Below are positions 43,604 to 51,905 of a stretch of 64,000 bases of DNA, one piece after another; within the stretch, counting starts at the first letter, position 1, and each line of letters begins with the position of its first letter. The stretch is from Rhizobium sp. CCGE 510 (GTDB taxonomy: Bacteria; Pseudomonadota; Alphaproteobacteria; Rhizobiales; Rhizobiaceae): positions 1 to 64,000 of the forward strand of contig NZ_AEYF01000045.1 in NCBI RefSeq assembly GCF_000292525.1. The letters are read 5' to 3'. The notes under the pieces are model-generated. The model ran no database searches. It was given only the letters and a program-made list of their open reading frames with translations, and was not told the origin of the DNA. Position numbers and translations under genes: made by a program.

Positions 43604-44206
43604 TCAGCCGCCGAAACTGAATGACGAACGGCCGCCGAAGCCCTGACGGGCGACGGTGCGGGTGTTGACGTTGACCGGTTTGACGCTCTGGCGCGAGGGC
43701 GCAGTCACACTGTCTCCGCCCGCACCGCCTGAGCGAACCGTCGTTGTCAACGTCTGCCCCGCGCGATTGCGATAAATCGGCGTCGAACCGTAGTAGTAGC
43801 CATTCGCCTCCTGGCGCCGGCGATAATCGGAATAGTCGCTGATGTTGTTCAGCGCCGAAGACAGCATGTAGCCTGCCAGAAACGGCATGAAGACGCTGCC
43901 GCTACCGCCGCTATTGTTGGAGACTGAATTCGCCTGCTGTTCACTGCATTGGCCCGCGCCGTATTCTGCCTCGCAGGCGGCCATGCCGTTGAAACGCGGC
44001 GCGGCGGCGAGATGAGCCCGCATGGCATCCTGATAACCGGCCTGGCAGACCTGTCGATCCATGCCGGATGTCACGCATTGGTCGACGGAGGTGAACATGA
44101 CCTCCGAAGGCGTCTGGTCGCCGCAACCGGATAGCGCCAGGGTCGAGGCGGCGATCGTGCCAAGGGCGAGGAAAGGTCGTTTGTGCCCGCTCTTACGTCT
44201 GCGCAT
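43604..44206 (-). CDS. yjfM: YgiB/YjfM-like DUF1190 lipoprotein
   Basis: About 200 residues. Lipobox LALSGCGDQ puts an acylated Cys near residue 28. Conserved cysteines occur in VDQCVTSGM, RQVCQAGYQDA, MAACEAEYGAGQCSEQQ, then VFMPFLAGYMLSS and a Gly/Tyr/Ser-rich tail ending FSFGG. This is the DUF1190 family, envelope-facing in E. coli (YgiB, YjfM). It stands between yjfL and yjfC. Confidence 0.85.
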   Translation of the reverse strand: MRRRKSGHKRPFLALGTIAASTLALSGCGDQTPSEVMFTSVDQCVTSGMDRQVCQAGYQDAMRAHLAAAPRFNGMAACEAEYGAGQCSEQQANSVSNNSGGSGSVFMPFLAGYMLSSALNNISDYSDYRRRQEANGYYYGSTPIYRNRAGQTLTTTVRSGGAGGDSVTAPSRQSVKPVNVNTRTVARQGFGGRSSFSFGG

Positions 44207-44219
44207 CGTTCTCCTCCCC

Positions 44220-44621
44220 TCAATAGGTCATGCAGGCGGCGTTGAGAATACCGACAACCAGTGCGATGCCGCCGCCCCATATGCCCGCGGCGATATTGTC
44301 GGCAGTGATTTTCTCATGCAGGTCCGGCATGGTGAAATTGGCAATGTAGAACGCAAGGATCTGCGCCAGAATGCCGATCGCCGCCCATATCATGTAGTCG
44401 ATGATGCTGACCGAATTGGCGGCGGCCGAAGCCAGTGGCAGGCTGAATCCGACAAGCGCGCCCAGGAATGCCGTGACGGCGGCGAGATTGCCGGCACGAA
44501 TGAGCTGGACTTCCTTTTGCGGCGTCAGGAATGTGTAGATCACCGCGAAAACAGCGTAGGCGCCAAGACCGACGGCAAAATAACCAAGGAAGGCAGGCAG
44601 ACCCGCCACATAATCGAGCAT
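44220..44621 (-). CDS. yjfL: YjfL-like DUF350 inner membrane protein
   Basis: A 133-residue protein with four membrane helices (about 8-28, 44-65, 75-95, 108-130). YFAVGLGAYAVFAVIYTFLTPQKEVQLIRAGNLAAVTAFLGALVGFSLPLAS is the DUF350 signature. Function unknown, but DUF350 co-occurs with PspA and ATP-grasp genes in conserved neighbourhoods. It follows the DUF2491 gene by 33 bp. Confidence 0.85.
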   Translation of the reverse strand: MLDYVAGLPAFLGYFAVGLGAYAVFAVIYTFLTPQKEVQLIRAGNLAAVTAFLGALVGFSLPLASAAANSVSIIDYMIWAAIGILAQILAFYIANFTMPDLHEKITADNIAAGIWGGGIALVVGILNAACMTY

Positions 44622-44654
44622 TGAAAAACTCCTCCGTCAAAAATCGATAGGGTG

Positions 44655-45314
44655 TCAGACGCGGCGGACATCGGCGGGAGCAAGTCCGTAACCGATCAGA
44701 AATTCCACCGAACTTCCCGCCTGGCTCTGTCCGAGGTCGAGGTCGCGCTCGACATTGATCAGAAGCATTTCGCGCGTCGAGCCAAGCGGGCGATAGTACA
44801 GCATGCAGGTCTGGTGAATGGAGCGCTGCGCTTCACCATCGTCGACCTTTTCGACAAACTCCACCAGTTGGGCGCGCTCCGGGCCTTCACCCCAGAAGCG
44901 GCTGTAGAGGATACCGTCGGCATCGTAGGATGGCAGGCCGATCAGGCCGCCCGGCCCGGTCCAGCGGTTCCATTCGCTCTGCCCGGCAGGCACGACGCTG
45001 TCCCAAGACTGATAAAAGCTGATGTCGTCGACGGCATCGCCCGGCTGGCCCGACGCCGACATCACCTGGATCATCCGGTGATCCTCATCGTAGTAGCGCG
45101 ACAGAACCGTCGCGGCATCGAGCGAAATCTCGCCGTAGCCGGCAATGATGAAGGGGCCGCTGCGTGGCAGCGGCATGGCCGGCTCGCTCTCCAAAGCCTC
45201 GGCCTCCAGCGAGAGGAAATCGATCTCCAGCGCCCCGCCGATGGCGGCGCTCAAGGGGCCAAGTTCCTTGGGCAAGGGCTTTTCGTTCTTGTCTCTGCCG
45301 AACCAGCCGATCAT
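44655..45314 (-). CDS. yjfK: YjfK-like DUF2491 protein
   Basis: A 219-residue cytoplasmic protein starting MIGWFGRDKNEKPLPKELGPLSAAIGGALEID, with IAGYGEISLDAATVLSRYYDEDHRMIQVMSA, and SIHQTCMLYYRPLGSTREMLLINVERDLD. This matches the DUF2491/YjfK family of unknown biochemistry. Its ATG at 45314 lies within an ATGA overlap with the channel gene's stop, so channel and YjfK are co-translated. Confidence 0.85.
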   Translation of the reverse strand: MIGWFGRDKNEKPLPKELGPLSAAIGGALEIDFLSLEAEALESEPAMPLPRSGPFIIAGYGEISLDAATVLSRYYDEDHRMIQVMSASGQPGDAVDDISFYQSWDSVVPAGQSEWNRWTGPGGLIGLPSYDADGILYSRFWGEGPERAQLVEFVEKVDDGEAQRSIHQTCMLYYRPLGSTREMLLINVERDLDLGQSQAGSSVEFLIGYGLAPADVRRV

Positions 45315-46366
45315 GATACCTCTCCCATTCGAGCCCAAGCGATGGCAGCGGGATCTAGCCGCATTCCGCTGATGTAGTAAAGGGTCTCGCCGCCCCGCAT
45401 CAGCACCTCGTCCCGGCAATTGAGGTCGGTTATGCCCTGGCTCAGCAAGCCCACCAGCGTCACGTTATGCTGACGCTTGAGGCTTAAAAACACGTCGCCA
45501 TAGAGCAGCGGCTTTTGCAAAGGCGGAACCGGCAGGGAAAAGGCCGTATCGTTGGAAGCGGCCGACAGCAGCCGTGCGGTGATCTCCGAAGAGCCCGGAT
45601 CGCGGGCTGCACGCGACAGCAACTCCTCGGCGAGCGAGCCCACCGCCTCGACGCGCGGCCGGAGTTGTTTGACCATCTGTGCCGTGCGATCGTCGGCGAA
45701 ATAGGCGACAATATGGGCATTGGGCGCATGGTCTTCGGCAACTAGCACGGCGGCCAGCGTCTCGTCGTCATTTGCTCCGCGCGCGATGATTGCCCGGGCC
45801 TGCGCCACTCCGGCGCGGGCCAGAGCGTCGGCATCGGCGAGCCGTTCGGTCCTGATATAGTCGGCGAAATCGCTGGCGGGATTTTCCGCCAGGTCCTTGG
45901 CAACCAGAACGCTCATCGGTTCGTTGGCCTGCCGTTCAGCATGTAGCAGCCGCAGGGTCTGGTGTGTCTGCCCATCCTGCCAGCCCAAGACGATGATATG
46001 GCCGGTGCGTTCGCTATAGTCACCCAATCCACGCATACGGTTCCTCCAGATCGTGCCGATCGTTGTCAACAATTTGCCAAGAACAGCGGTGAAGATGGCA
46101 ATGCCGCCGGGAAGAACGAACAGGACGGCAATGATCCGGCCAAATCCCGATTTTGGAGACAGATCTCCATAGCCGACAGTCGTTGCTGTCACCATATAAT
46201 AATATAGAAAATCAATCGGATTGCCGACGAGATCACCTTCGCCGGCCAGCACAAAGAGCAGATAGGAGGCGGCCAGATGGATCACGAGAAGAATAAAAAG
46301 GGCGGACCAAGCCAATTCGCTGAGCGAGAGATATACACGCCGCATCAATGAAGCGATAAATGGCAC
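45311..46366 (-). CDS. two-helix K+ channel with RCK/TrkA-N-type cytoplasmic domains
   Basis: A 351-residue channel. TM1 spans about 20-40, the pore helix and filter are YYMVTATTVGYGDLSP (TVGYGD at 63-68), and TM2 about 75-100. The following cytoplasmic domain (HIIVLGWQDGQTHQTLRLLHAE) resembles RCK/TrkA-N but lacks the GxGxxG NAD motif, so it may sense another ligand; ISGMRLDPAAIAWARMGE near the end recalls TrkA-C. It couples by ATGA to yjfK. A channel in the yjf cluster suggests a response to membrane damage or depolarisation, inferred only. Confidence 0.85.
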   Translation of the reverse strand: MPFIASLMRRVYLSLSELAWSALFILLVIHLAASYLLFVLAGEGDLVGNPIDFLYYYMVTATTVGYGDLSPKSGFGRIIAVLFVLPGGIAIFTAVLGKLLTTIGTIWRNRMRGLGDYSERTGHIIVLGWQDGQTHQTLRLLHAERQANEPMSVLVAKDLAENPASDFADYIRTERLADADALARAGVAQARAIIARGANDDETLAAVLVAEDHAPNAHIVAYFADDRTAQMVKQLRPRVEAVGSLAEELLSRAARDPGSSEITARLLSAASNDTAFSLPVPPLQKPLLYGDVFLSLKRQHNVTLVGLLSQGITDLNCRDEVLMRGGETLYYISGMRLDPAAIAWARMGEVS

Positions 46367-46471
46367 GCGATTCGCCCCCGTTCCGGATGCGCAGCCTAGC
46401 GAAATTTATTTAGCGCGCCACCCCTTTAAGTGGCATATCGAATACCCAGATATTTTTCGAAATTCTAACCG
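46367..46471. promoter_or_regulatory. divergent promoter region, channel operon / yjfIJ
   Basis: A 105-bp AT-rich gap between opposed operons; both promoters must lie here. No clear sigma70 pair or palindrome was fixed by eye. Confidence 0.4.
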
Positions 46472-46918
46472 ATGGAGGATTTTTTGGAGACCTGGAACCT
46501 CACCACTTTAACGCGCCTGTTCGCCGCCGACCCGGAGGCACTCGGCGATGTGGATGTCGCCGTACCCGAACAGGGCGACGTCATATGCGTGACTCTCAAG
46601 GAAAAAGGCGATCTCGACGTCTTCGTCGCGGTGAGCGGGGAGCGCGATATCCTTGTCAGCGCCGTTCTGTTGCCGTGCAAGGATGTGCCCAAGCGCGAAG
46701 CCTTTGAACGCATGGTGCTCAAGACGCATAAGTTCGTGCCGCTCTCAAGCTTCGGCATCACCACGATCGATGGTGAGGAATGGTATGAATTGTTCGGTTC
46801 GCTGTCGGCGCACTCGTCGGCCGACACGGTGGTCGAAGAGGTCGCAATTCTGGCGGCCAATGCCGTCGACGCCGCACACATGATCGAAGAATGGAAAAGC
46901 GGGGAGATTGCAGCGTGA
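46472..46918 (+). CDS. yjfI: YjfI-like DUF2170 protein
   Basis: A 148-residue cytoplasmic protein: NLTTLTRLFAADPEALGDVDVAVPEQGDVICVTLKEKGDLDVFVAVSGERDILVSAVLLPCKDV, SSFGITTIDGEEWYELFGSLSAHSSADTVVEEVAILAANA. The DUF2170 family pairs with a PspA homologue in E. coli (yjfIJ). An alternative start is TTG 46484, which has GGAGG five bases upstream, while ATG 46472 has none. Stop overlaps yjfJ start (GTGA). Confidence 0.8.
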   Translation: MEDFLETWNLTTLTRLFAADPEALGDVDVAVPEQGDVICVTLKEKGDLDVFVAVSGERDILVSAVLLPCKDVPKREAFERMVLKTHKFVPLSSFGITTIDGEEWYELFGSLSAHSSADTVVEEVAILAANAVDAAHMIEEWKSGEIAA

Positions 46919-47649
46919 GCACCTGGGGAAAGATTTTCACCGCCATTCGCGGCGGCCTTAACGAGGCAGCGGAAGCCGCAGCCGACAACCAGTCGATGCG
47001 CATTCTCGACCAGGAAATCCGCGACGCCGAACAGTCGCTGCGCCGGGCGCGCTCCGATCTGGCCGGTATCATGGCGTCCAACAAGAGCGTTATGCGCCGA
47101 CTGGACGAAAACCGCGCAAAGGAGAGCAAGGATACCGACAGCGCTCGCTCGGCGATCTCGGCCGGCCGCACGGATCTCGCCCAGGGTCTGGCGCAGCGCA
47201 TTGCCACAAGCCGTGCCGAAGTGCAGCGCGACCAGGAAGAGCTCGATCGGCTGCTGCCCCGCCAGCAGCAAATGCTGCGGACTATCCAGGACACCGAAGC
47301 GCGCATTGCTCAGATGAAGCGCGAGGTGGAAAACGTCAAAGCCAACGAGTCGCTATTGCGCGCTCAGTCGGCGATCGCCCATAACCAGTCGGGCATCAAT
47401 ACCCGTCTCGGCAGCGCCGTCGAAAGTCTCGAACGCATCAAGAAACGCCAGGAAGTCACGGCCGGCCGCATCGAAGCCGGTGCTGAGCTCGCCGCACTGG
47501 AAAACGGCGGCGATCTCGATCGTCAGCTGCGCGAAGCCGGCATTGGCGGTTCCAGCCATTCGGCCGACGATATTCTGGCACAACTGATGCTGCCGAGACA
47601 TTCGGCCGAACCCGTCTTGCTGCCCGCACCTGCCGGCAACAAAGACTGA
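46915..47649 (+). CDS. yjfJ: PspA/IM30-family protein (YjfJ-like)
   Basis: About 244 residues from GTG 46915. Nearly the whole protein is coiled coil: MSTWGKIFTAIRGGLNEAAEAAADNQSMRILDQEIRDAEQSLRRARSDLAGIMASNKSV onward, then EVQRDQEELDRLLPRQQQMLRTIQDTEARIAQMKREVE. This is the PspA/ESCRT-III-like fold that assembles on membranes. Family members stabilise damaged inner membrane. Adjacent yjf genes and the channel agree with an envelope-stress role. The short C-terminal tail is polar. Confidence 0.85.
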   Translation: MSTWGKIFTAIRGGLNEAAEAAADNQSMRILDQEIRDAEQSLRRARSDLAGIMASNKSVMRRLDENRAKESKDTDSARSAISAGRTDLAQGLAQRIATSRAEVQRDQEELDRLLPRQQQMLRTIQDTEARIAQMKREVENVKANESLLRAQSAIAHNQSGINTRLGSAVESLERIKKRQEVTAGRIEAGAELAALENGGDLDRQLREAGIGGSSHSADDILAQLMLPRHSAEPVLLPAPAGNKD

Positions 47650-47790
47650 CGTTTTCGCGCGCGGCTGCCCGTCAGCAGATCTTTTCTTGAAGATGAAGCG
47701 ACCGCGCGTGGAAACTCGCCTCAGATCGAGCATCAGTCCGATCCGCGGGGCCGATCAGTACGGGGCCTCTTTACTTCCGGGCGACGTGCA

Positions 47791-48561
47791 TCAATTGAAG
47801 CTCGAGGTTTTGAGGAATTCTGCGAGCCGTTCGGTCTTCGGCCGCACGAACATTTCCTTCGGATCTCCCTCCTCGCAGATAACGCCCTGGTTCATGAAGA
47901 TGACGCGCGATGAAACCTCGTAGGCGAAGCGCATCTCATGGGTGACGAGCAGCATGGTCATGCCGTCGGAGGCAAGCCCTTTGATGACCTGCAGCACTTC
48001 GCCCACCAACTCCGGGTCGAGTGCCGAGGTCACCTCGTCGAACAGCATCAGCCTCGGCGACATGGCGATGGCGCGGGCGATCGCGACGCGCTGCTGCTGG
48101 CCGCCGGAAAGCTGTCCGGGATAGTGGTTGGTGCGCGCGGCGAGGCCGACCCGATCGAGCCATTTTTCCGCAATGGCGCGGGCCTCCGGTTTCGTCATTT
48201 TCTTCACCTTGACGAGGCCGAGCATGACGTTTTCAGCCGCACTCATATGCGGGAAGAGATTGAACTGTTGAAAAGCCATGCCGGTCAGCGCGCGCTGGCG
48301 GGCAATTTCCTTCTCGCTCTTGCGGCGCCGCGTCGCGCCTTCGGCGCGGTAGCCGATCTCCTGGCCATCGAGGCTGATCGTGCCGCCCTGGAATTCTTCC
48401 AGCATGTTGACGCAGCGCAGCAAGGTGGTCTTTCCCGAGCCGGACGAGCCGATGATGGAAATGACCTCGCCTTCCTCTACGGCGCAATCGACGCCTTTGA
48501 GAACTTCGTGGATGCCGTAAGTCTTGCGCAGACCCTTGATGTCGAGAATGGTATTGGCCAT
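47791..48561 (-). CDS. polar amino-acid ABC transporter ATP-binding protein
   Basis: A 256-residue PAAT-type ATPase: Walker A GSSGSGKTT, LSGGQQQRVAIARAIAMSPRLMLFDEVTSALDPELVGEV (signature and Walker B) and TMLLVTHEMRFA H-loop. It has a rhizobial insertion (RAEGATRRRKSEKEIARQRALTG) between Walker A and the Q-loop that is usual for its subfamily. Last gene of the leftward operon; 12 bp after the permease. Confidence 0.9.
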   Translation of the reverse strand: MANTILDIKGLRKTYGIHEVLKGVDCAVEEGEVISIIGSSGSGKTTLLRCVNMLEEFQGGTISLDGQEIGYRAEGATRRRKSEKEIARQRALTGMAFQQFNLFPHMSAAENVMLGLVKVKKMTKPEARAIAEKWLDRVGLAARTNHYPGQLSGGQQQRVAIARAIAMSPRLMLFDEVTSALDPELVGEVLQVIKGLASDGMTMLLVTHEMRFAYEVSSRVIFMNQGVICEEGDPKEMFVRPKTERLAEFLKTSSFN

Positions 48562-48573
48562 CGGGAAGTCTCC

Positions 48574-49233
48574 TCAGGACGGCAGAGCGGTCTTGCGCTC
48601 GACATATTTGCCGAAGTGCTCGATGCCGTAGTTGATGATGAAGTAGAGACCACCAGCCAGGAAATAGAACTGGAGGCTCATGAAATTGCGGGAGATGATC
48701 TCCTGCGTGCGCAGGAGAAGCTCGGCGACGCCGATGACCGAGAGCAGCGTCGAAGCCTTCACCATCTCGGCCGCCGTATTCACCCAGGCCGGCAGGCACT
48801 GGCGCATGGCCTGCGGCCACAGCACCGAGGTGAAGGTCTGGGTAAAGGTCAGGCCGATCGCCTTGGCGGCTTCAGTCTGCCCCTTCGGGATCGCCTGAAG
48901 CGCACCGCGGACGATTTCGCCGACATGCGAGGAGCAGAAAACAGCAAGGGCGAGCACGCCGGCTGAAAACGGCCCGAGATCGAGGCCGACGGCGGCGGAG
49001 ACATAATAGCTCGCCAGCACCAGCACCAGCACCGGCGTGCCACGGATGATATCGGTATAGGCGCGCACGGCCAGACGCAAAACAATTCCGCCATAGACGA
49101 GCGCCAAACCGACGAAAACGCCGAGTATGGAACCCGCGAGGATGGCCAGCAGGGAGATCGATACGGTCACACCGACGCCGTTGATGATGACGTATCGAGC
49201 GATCCAGAGTTGTTCGAGAAAGGTGTGGGACAT
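48574..49233 (-). CDS. polar amino-acid ABC transporter permease (HisM/GlnP type)
   Basis: A 219-residue permease with about five helices: GVGVTVSISLLAILAGSILGVFVGLALVYG, then AYTDIIRGTPVLVLVL, the EAA-loop GALQAIPKGQTEAAKAIGLTFTQTFTSVLWPQAMRQCLPAW. Forms the membrane pore with the other permease. Five bp from the neighbouring permease gene. Confidence 0.9.
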   Translation of the reverse strand: MSHTFLEQLWIARYVIINGVGVTVSISLLAILAGSILGVFVGLALVYGGIVLRLAVRAYTDIIRGTPVLVLVLASYYVSAAVGLDLGPFSAGVLALAVFCSSHVGEIVRGALQAIPKGQTEAAKAIGLTFTQTFTSVLWPQAMRQCLPAWVNTAAEMVKASTLLSVIGVAELLLRTQEIISRNFMSLQFYFLAGGLYFIINYGIEHFGKYVERKTALPS

Positions 49234-49238
49234 CAGGT

Positions 49239-49901
49239 CTATCTCGGCAGGGCCAGGCGGCGCTCGACGAAGCGCATCACGGCGGCGATGAGGAAACAGG
49301 TCACGACGTAGAGCGCCGATGTGACCATCCAGGTTTCGATGACGCGAAAGCTCTCGACATTGATCTTGCGGGCAGCAAAGGTCAGCTCCGGCACCGCGAT
49401 GGCGGCGGCGAGCGAGGTGTCCTTGAACAGCGAGATGATCGTCGAGGACAGCGATGGCAGCACGTTGCGCAGCATCAGCGGCGCGATGATCGAGCTGCGG
49501 ATCTGCATTCCTGTCAGGCCGATGGCGAGGCCGGCTTCCGTCAATCCTCCCGGGATCGACAACAGCCCGGCGCGGAACACCTCGGCCAGATAGGCGCCGG
49601 AATAGAGGGATAGGACCAGGACGAAGCTTTTTATCTTGTCGAGGCGCAAGCCCATCTGCGGCAGCGCGAAGAAGACGAAAAGCACCAGCACGAGAATCGG
49701 CAGGTTGCGGATTACCGTGACATAGACCCGTGCAGGCACGACCGCGAAGCGGCTTTTGGACGTCAGCGCGAATGCCACGGCAAGGCCGATCGCAGCCCCG
49801 ATCAGGATCGAGATCACCGCAAGGCCGAGGCTGAGCGCGAGCCCGCTCAAAAGAAAATCGAAATTGCGCCAGACGGCGCCGAAATTCAACGTGTAACCCA
49901 T
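49239..49901 (-). CDS. polar amino-acid ABC transporter permease (HisQ/GlnP type)
   Basis: A 220-residue permease. SGLALSLGLAVISILIGAAIGLAVAFAL and YVTVIRNLPILVLVLFVFFALPQMG form the N-terminal half; the EAA loop is AGLLSIPGGLTEAGLAIGLTGMQIRSSIIAPLMLRNVLPSLSS. Directly before its partner permease. The substrate is set by the binding protein. Confidence 0.9.
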   Translation of the reverse strand: MGYTLNFGAVWRNFDFLLSGLALSLGLAVISILIGAAIGLAVAFALTSKSRFAVVPARVYVTVIRNLPILVLVLFVFFALPQMGLRLDKIKSFVLVLSLYSGAYLAEVFRAGLLSIPGGLTEAGLAIGLTGMQIRSSIIAPLMLRNVLPSLSSTIISLFKDTSLAAAIAVPELTFAARKINVESFRVIETWMVTSALYVVTCFLIAAVMRFVERRLALPR

Positions 49902-49923
49902 ACGGGCCGCCCTTTCAGACTGA

Positions 49924-50021
49924 ACATGAAGCCGAAAAATGTGAGCGGTTTTCTAGACATGCTCTCACTCATTAACTGACAACAGGATTCAGATTTCAGG
50001 CCGACCCGACCCGGCCTGAAC
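49924..50021. repeat. rhizobial two-hairpin intergenic repeat, copy 1
   Basis: GCCGAAAAATGTGAGCGGTTTTCT, AACAGGATTCAGATT and the hairpin TTCAGGCC (49995-50002) with GGCCTGAA (50013-50020) match the copy at 51317-51421. The first arms are decayed here. Confidence 0.75.
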
Positions 50022-50033
50022 TCATCCCGCGCA

Positions 50034-50061
50034 GCGGAGCGGGAGACCAGCCCCGCTCCGC
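50034..50061 (-). promoter_or_regulatory. intercistronic hairpin after the amino-acid binding-protein gene
   Basis: GCGGAGCGGG (50034-50043) pairs perfectly with CCCGCTCCGC (50052-50061), seven bases beyond the binding-protein stop. No T-tract, so 3'-end protection is more likely than full termination. Confidence 0.65.
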
Positions 50062-50068
50062 CTAGCCG

Positions 50069-50908
50069 TTACTTGAATTCTACAGGAAAGCCGATCTGCG
50101 GTGGCGTCAGATCCTTGCCGAACCAGGTATTGAAGGACTTGGCGTAGAAGTCGAACTCAACGCCGGTCATGGCTTCGTGCAGGGCGGTGTTGACGAAGTT
50201 CAGCCAGTCCTGGTCGCCGCGCTTGACGGCGCAGGCATAGGTCTGCGGGTTCCAGCCGTAACCGGCGTCCTTATAGCGGCCCGGATTTTGGGTCATGTAC
50301 CAGGCGAGCGACGACTGGTCCGTGGCGACGGCATCGGCCCGTCCCGACTCCAGGGCCTGATAGATCAGGTCGACGGAATCATACTGATCGACGGTCGCCT
50401 CCGGCAATGCCGCATGCACCATTGTCTCGGCATAAACGTTCTGCAGAACCGAGATGGTGACCGAAGAACCGGCCGCCTTGAGGGCGGCGTAGTCGGCATA
50501 TTTGGCGTCCGCCTTGAGCATCAGGCCCACACCCTCGCGATAATAGGGAATGGTGAAGGCAACCTGTTGGGCGCGTTCGCCGGTAACGGTCATGAATTGG
50601 CAGGTGATGTCGACCTTGTCCGTGGTAATGTTCGGGATGCGGGCGTCGGACGACTGGTTCACATATTCGATCTTCTCAGGATCGCCGAAGAGAGCCTTGG
50701 CGATGATATGGCCCATGTCGACGTCGAAGCCCTGAAGCTTGTCGTCCGCACTTTTGAAGTGCCAGGGCGCGTTGGTGCTGCCCGTGCCGAGGACGAGGTG
50801 GCCGCGGGCCAGCACTTCATCGAGCTTGCTGCCGTCGGCCAGCACAGGCGTGGACAACATGGCAGCGGCGACCAGCGACATCACGCCGGTGCGAAAGGAA
50901 ATGGTCAT
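50069..50908 (-). CDS. polar amino-acid ABC transporter substrate-binding protein
   Basis: About 279 residues from 50908. A signal peptide ending VLA (about residue 24) precedes DGSKLDEVLARGHLVLGTGSTNAPWHFKSADDKLQGFDVDMGHIIAKALFGDPEKIEYVNQSSDARIPNITTDKVDITCQFMTVTGERAQQV, the SBP_bac_3 fold. LVEWYM-like SSLAWYMTQNP and NFVNTALHEAMTG follow. Ligand not known. Same leftward operon as the permeases; a repeat and hairpin sit between. Confidence 0.9.
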   Translation of the reverse strand: MTISFRTGVMSLVAAAMLSTPVLADGSKLDEVLARGHLVLGTGSTNAPWHFKSADDKLQGFDVDMGHIIAKALFGDPEKIEYVNQSSDARIPNITTDKVDITCQFMTVTGERAQQVAFTIPYYREGVGLMLKADAKYADYAALKAAGSSVTISVLQNVYAETMVHAALPEATVDQYDSVDLIYQALESGRADAVATDQSSLAWYMTQNPGRYKDAGYGWNPQTYACAVKRGDQDWLNFVNTALHEAMTGVEFDFYAKSFNTWFGKDLTPPQIGFPVEFK

Positions 50909-51075
50909 GGCGTTCCCCTTATGGATGGTTCCCATTGTTCCAGTATAATGGACGTCTGTCTGCTTTACTGGAATAGCCTATCAAGTGCCATGAAGAGTGA
51001 ATTGTCAATGGGTGCTGCCGAAAAAACGCGCAGTGGAATGCATGGCGATTTTATTGGCAGTGCAGCATTTTCCAG

Positions 51076-51318
51076 TTGCCACCGAGGCTGATCGCCTGGG
51101 GCTTTGTGGCCGTTTCATTGAATGGATATCGAATCGAACAATACCGCGTCTCAGCGGTCGGCGATGTCTTCGTTGTCGGAAGCGAGGCAGACTTTGAAGC
51201 CGTCGGCATCGAGGATGCCCCCGCCTGCGTTGACGAGGCCCTGGCGCGCGGCGGTCTGCGTTCCCGGATCGACGATATTGATAGCCTGCTGATGCCGCCG
51301 AGCGCAGTCGATTTCTAG
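51076..51318 (+). CDS. possible small protein of unknown function
   Basis: An 80-residue frame from TTG at 51076. The part EAVGIEDAPACVDEALARGGLRSRIDDIDSLLMPP reads like an acidic soluble domain and codon use is compatible with coding, but there is no clear ribosome site and no family recognised. It ends four bases into a rhizobial repeat. It could be a remnant. Confidence 0.3.
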   Translation: MPPRLIAWGFVAVSLNGYRIEQYRVSAVGDVFVVGSEADFEAVGIEDAPACVDEALARGGLRSRIDDIDSLLMPPSAVDF

Positions 51319-51421
51319 AGCATGATGCCGAAAAGTGTGAGCGGTTTTCTCACGACATCATGCTCTAACTGTTTAATTTAGAACAGGATTTAGATTTTAG
51401 GCCTACCGGGCCTAAAGTCAT
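51317..51421. repeat. rhizobial two-hairpin intergenic repeat, copy 2
   Basis: AGAGCATGATG (51317-51327) pairs with CATCATGCTCT (51356-51366) around GCCGAAAAGTGTGAGCGGTT, then AACAGGATTTAGATT and TTTAGGCC with GGCCTAAA. The layout equals copy 1. Confidence 0.8.
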
Positions 51422-51905
51422 CGTGTTCGAATGCGCCGTCGCTATGATCGCCGTGACGTCGGCATTGATTTCGTGCGCCTGACTGGCGATCTTGGCTTCT
51501 CAGCAATCGCCGTGAAGGTTCCGCCACCCTGCACAGATCGTCCACGGAAGATCGTTTGTCATTTAGGCAGGCGAACGGTACTGGTTTTCGGCCTCCAGCC
51601 CGCGGACGGGTTCATTGCCGGAGGATTTGTCGTTTGCATCACGGGTTTCAGGATCGCGGCGTGACGGGACAAGCCCGAGCATTTGTTCGAGACGGACAGC
51701 ATTGAGCGGAGCGCTTATTCCCTTGAAGTTCATGATCCATCTTTCGTCTGCGCATGGCTTGTGTGATGCCAGAGAAATTAAGCGCAATTCGAACCCGCCG
51801 AGAACAACCCGCGGCAGTTATCACCATCTTTTCCCAAGCGAAAAAGGGGAGAAGCCTCTGGAGCTGCCGCCAACCTGATTGGCTCTCCCCCCGGGTGGAA
51901 TTGAC
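51422..51905. other. intergenic region without a supportable gene
   Basis: About 480 bp downstream of the ROK gene. Small frames lack ribosome sites and family resemblance. Nothing else was seen. Confidence 0.5.

Noticed and set aside
51431..51664. 77-residue frame downstream of the two-hairpin repeat
   Set aside because: No ribosome site and no recognisable domain; overlaps an equally open opposite frame.
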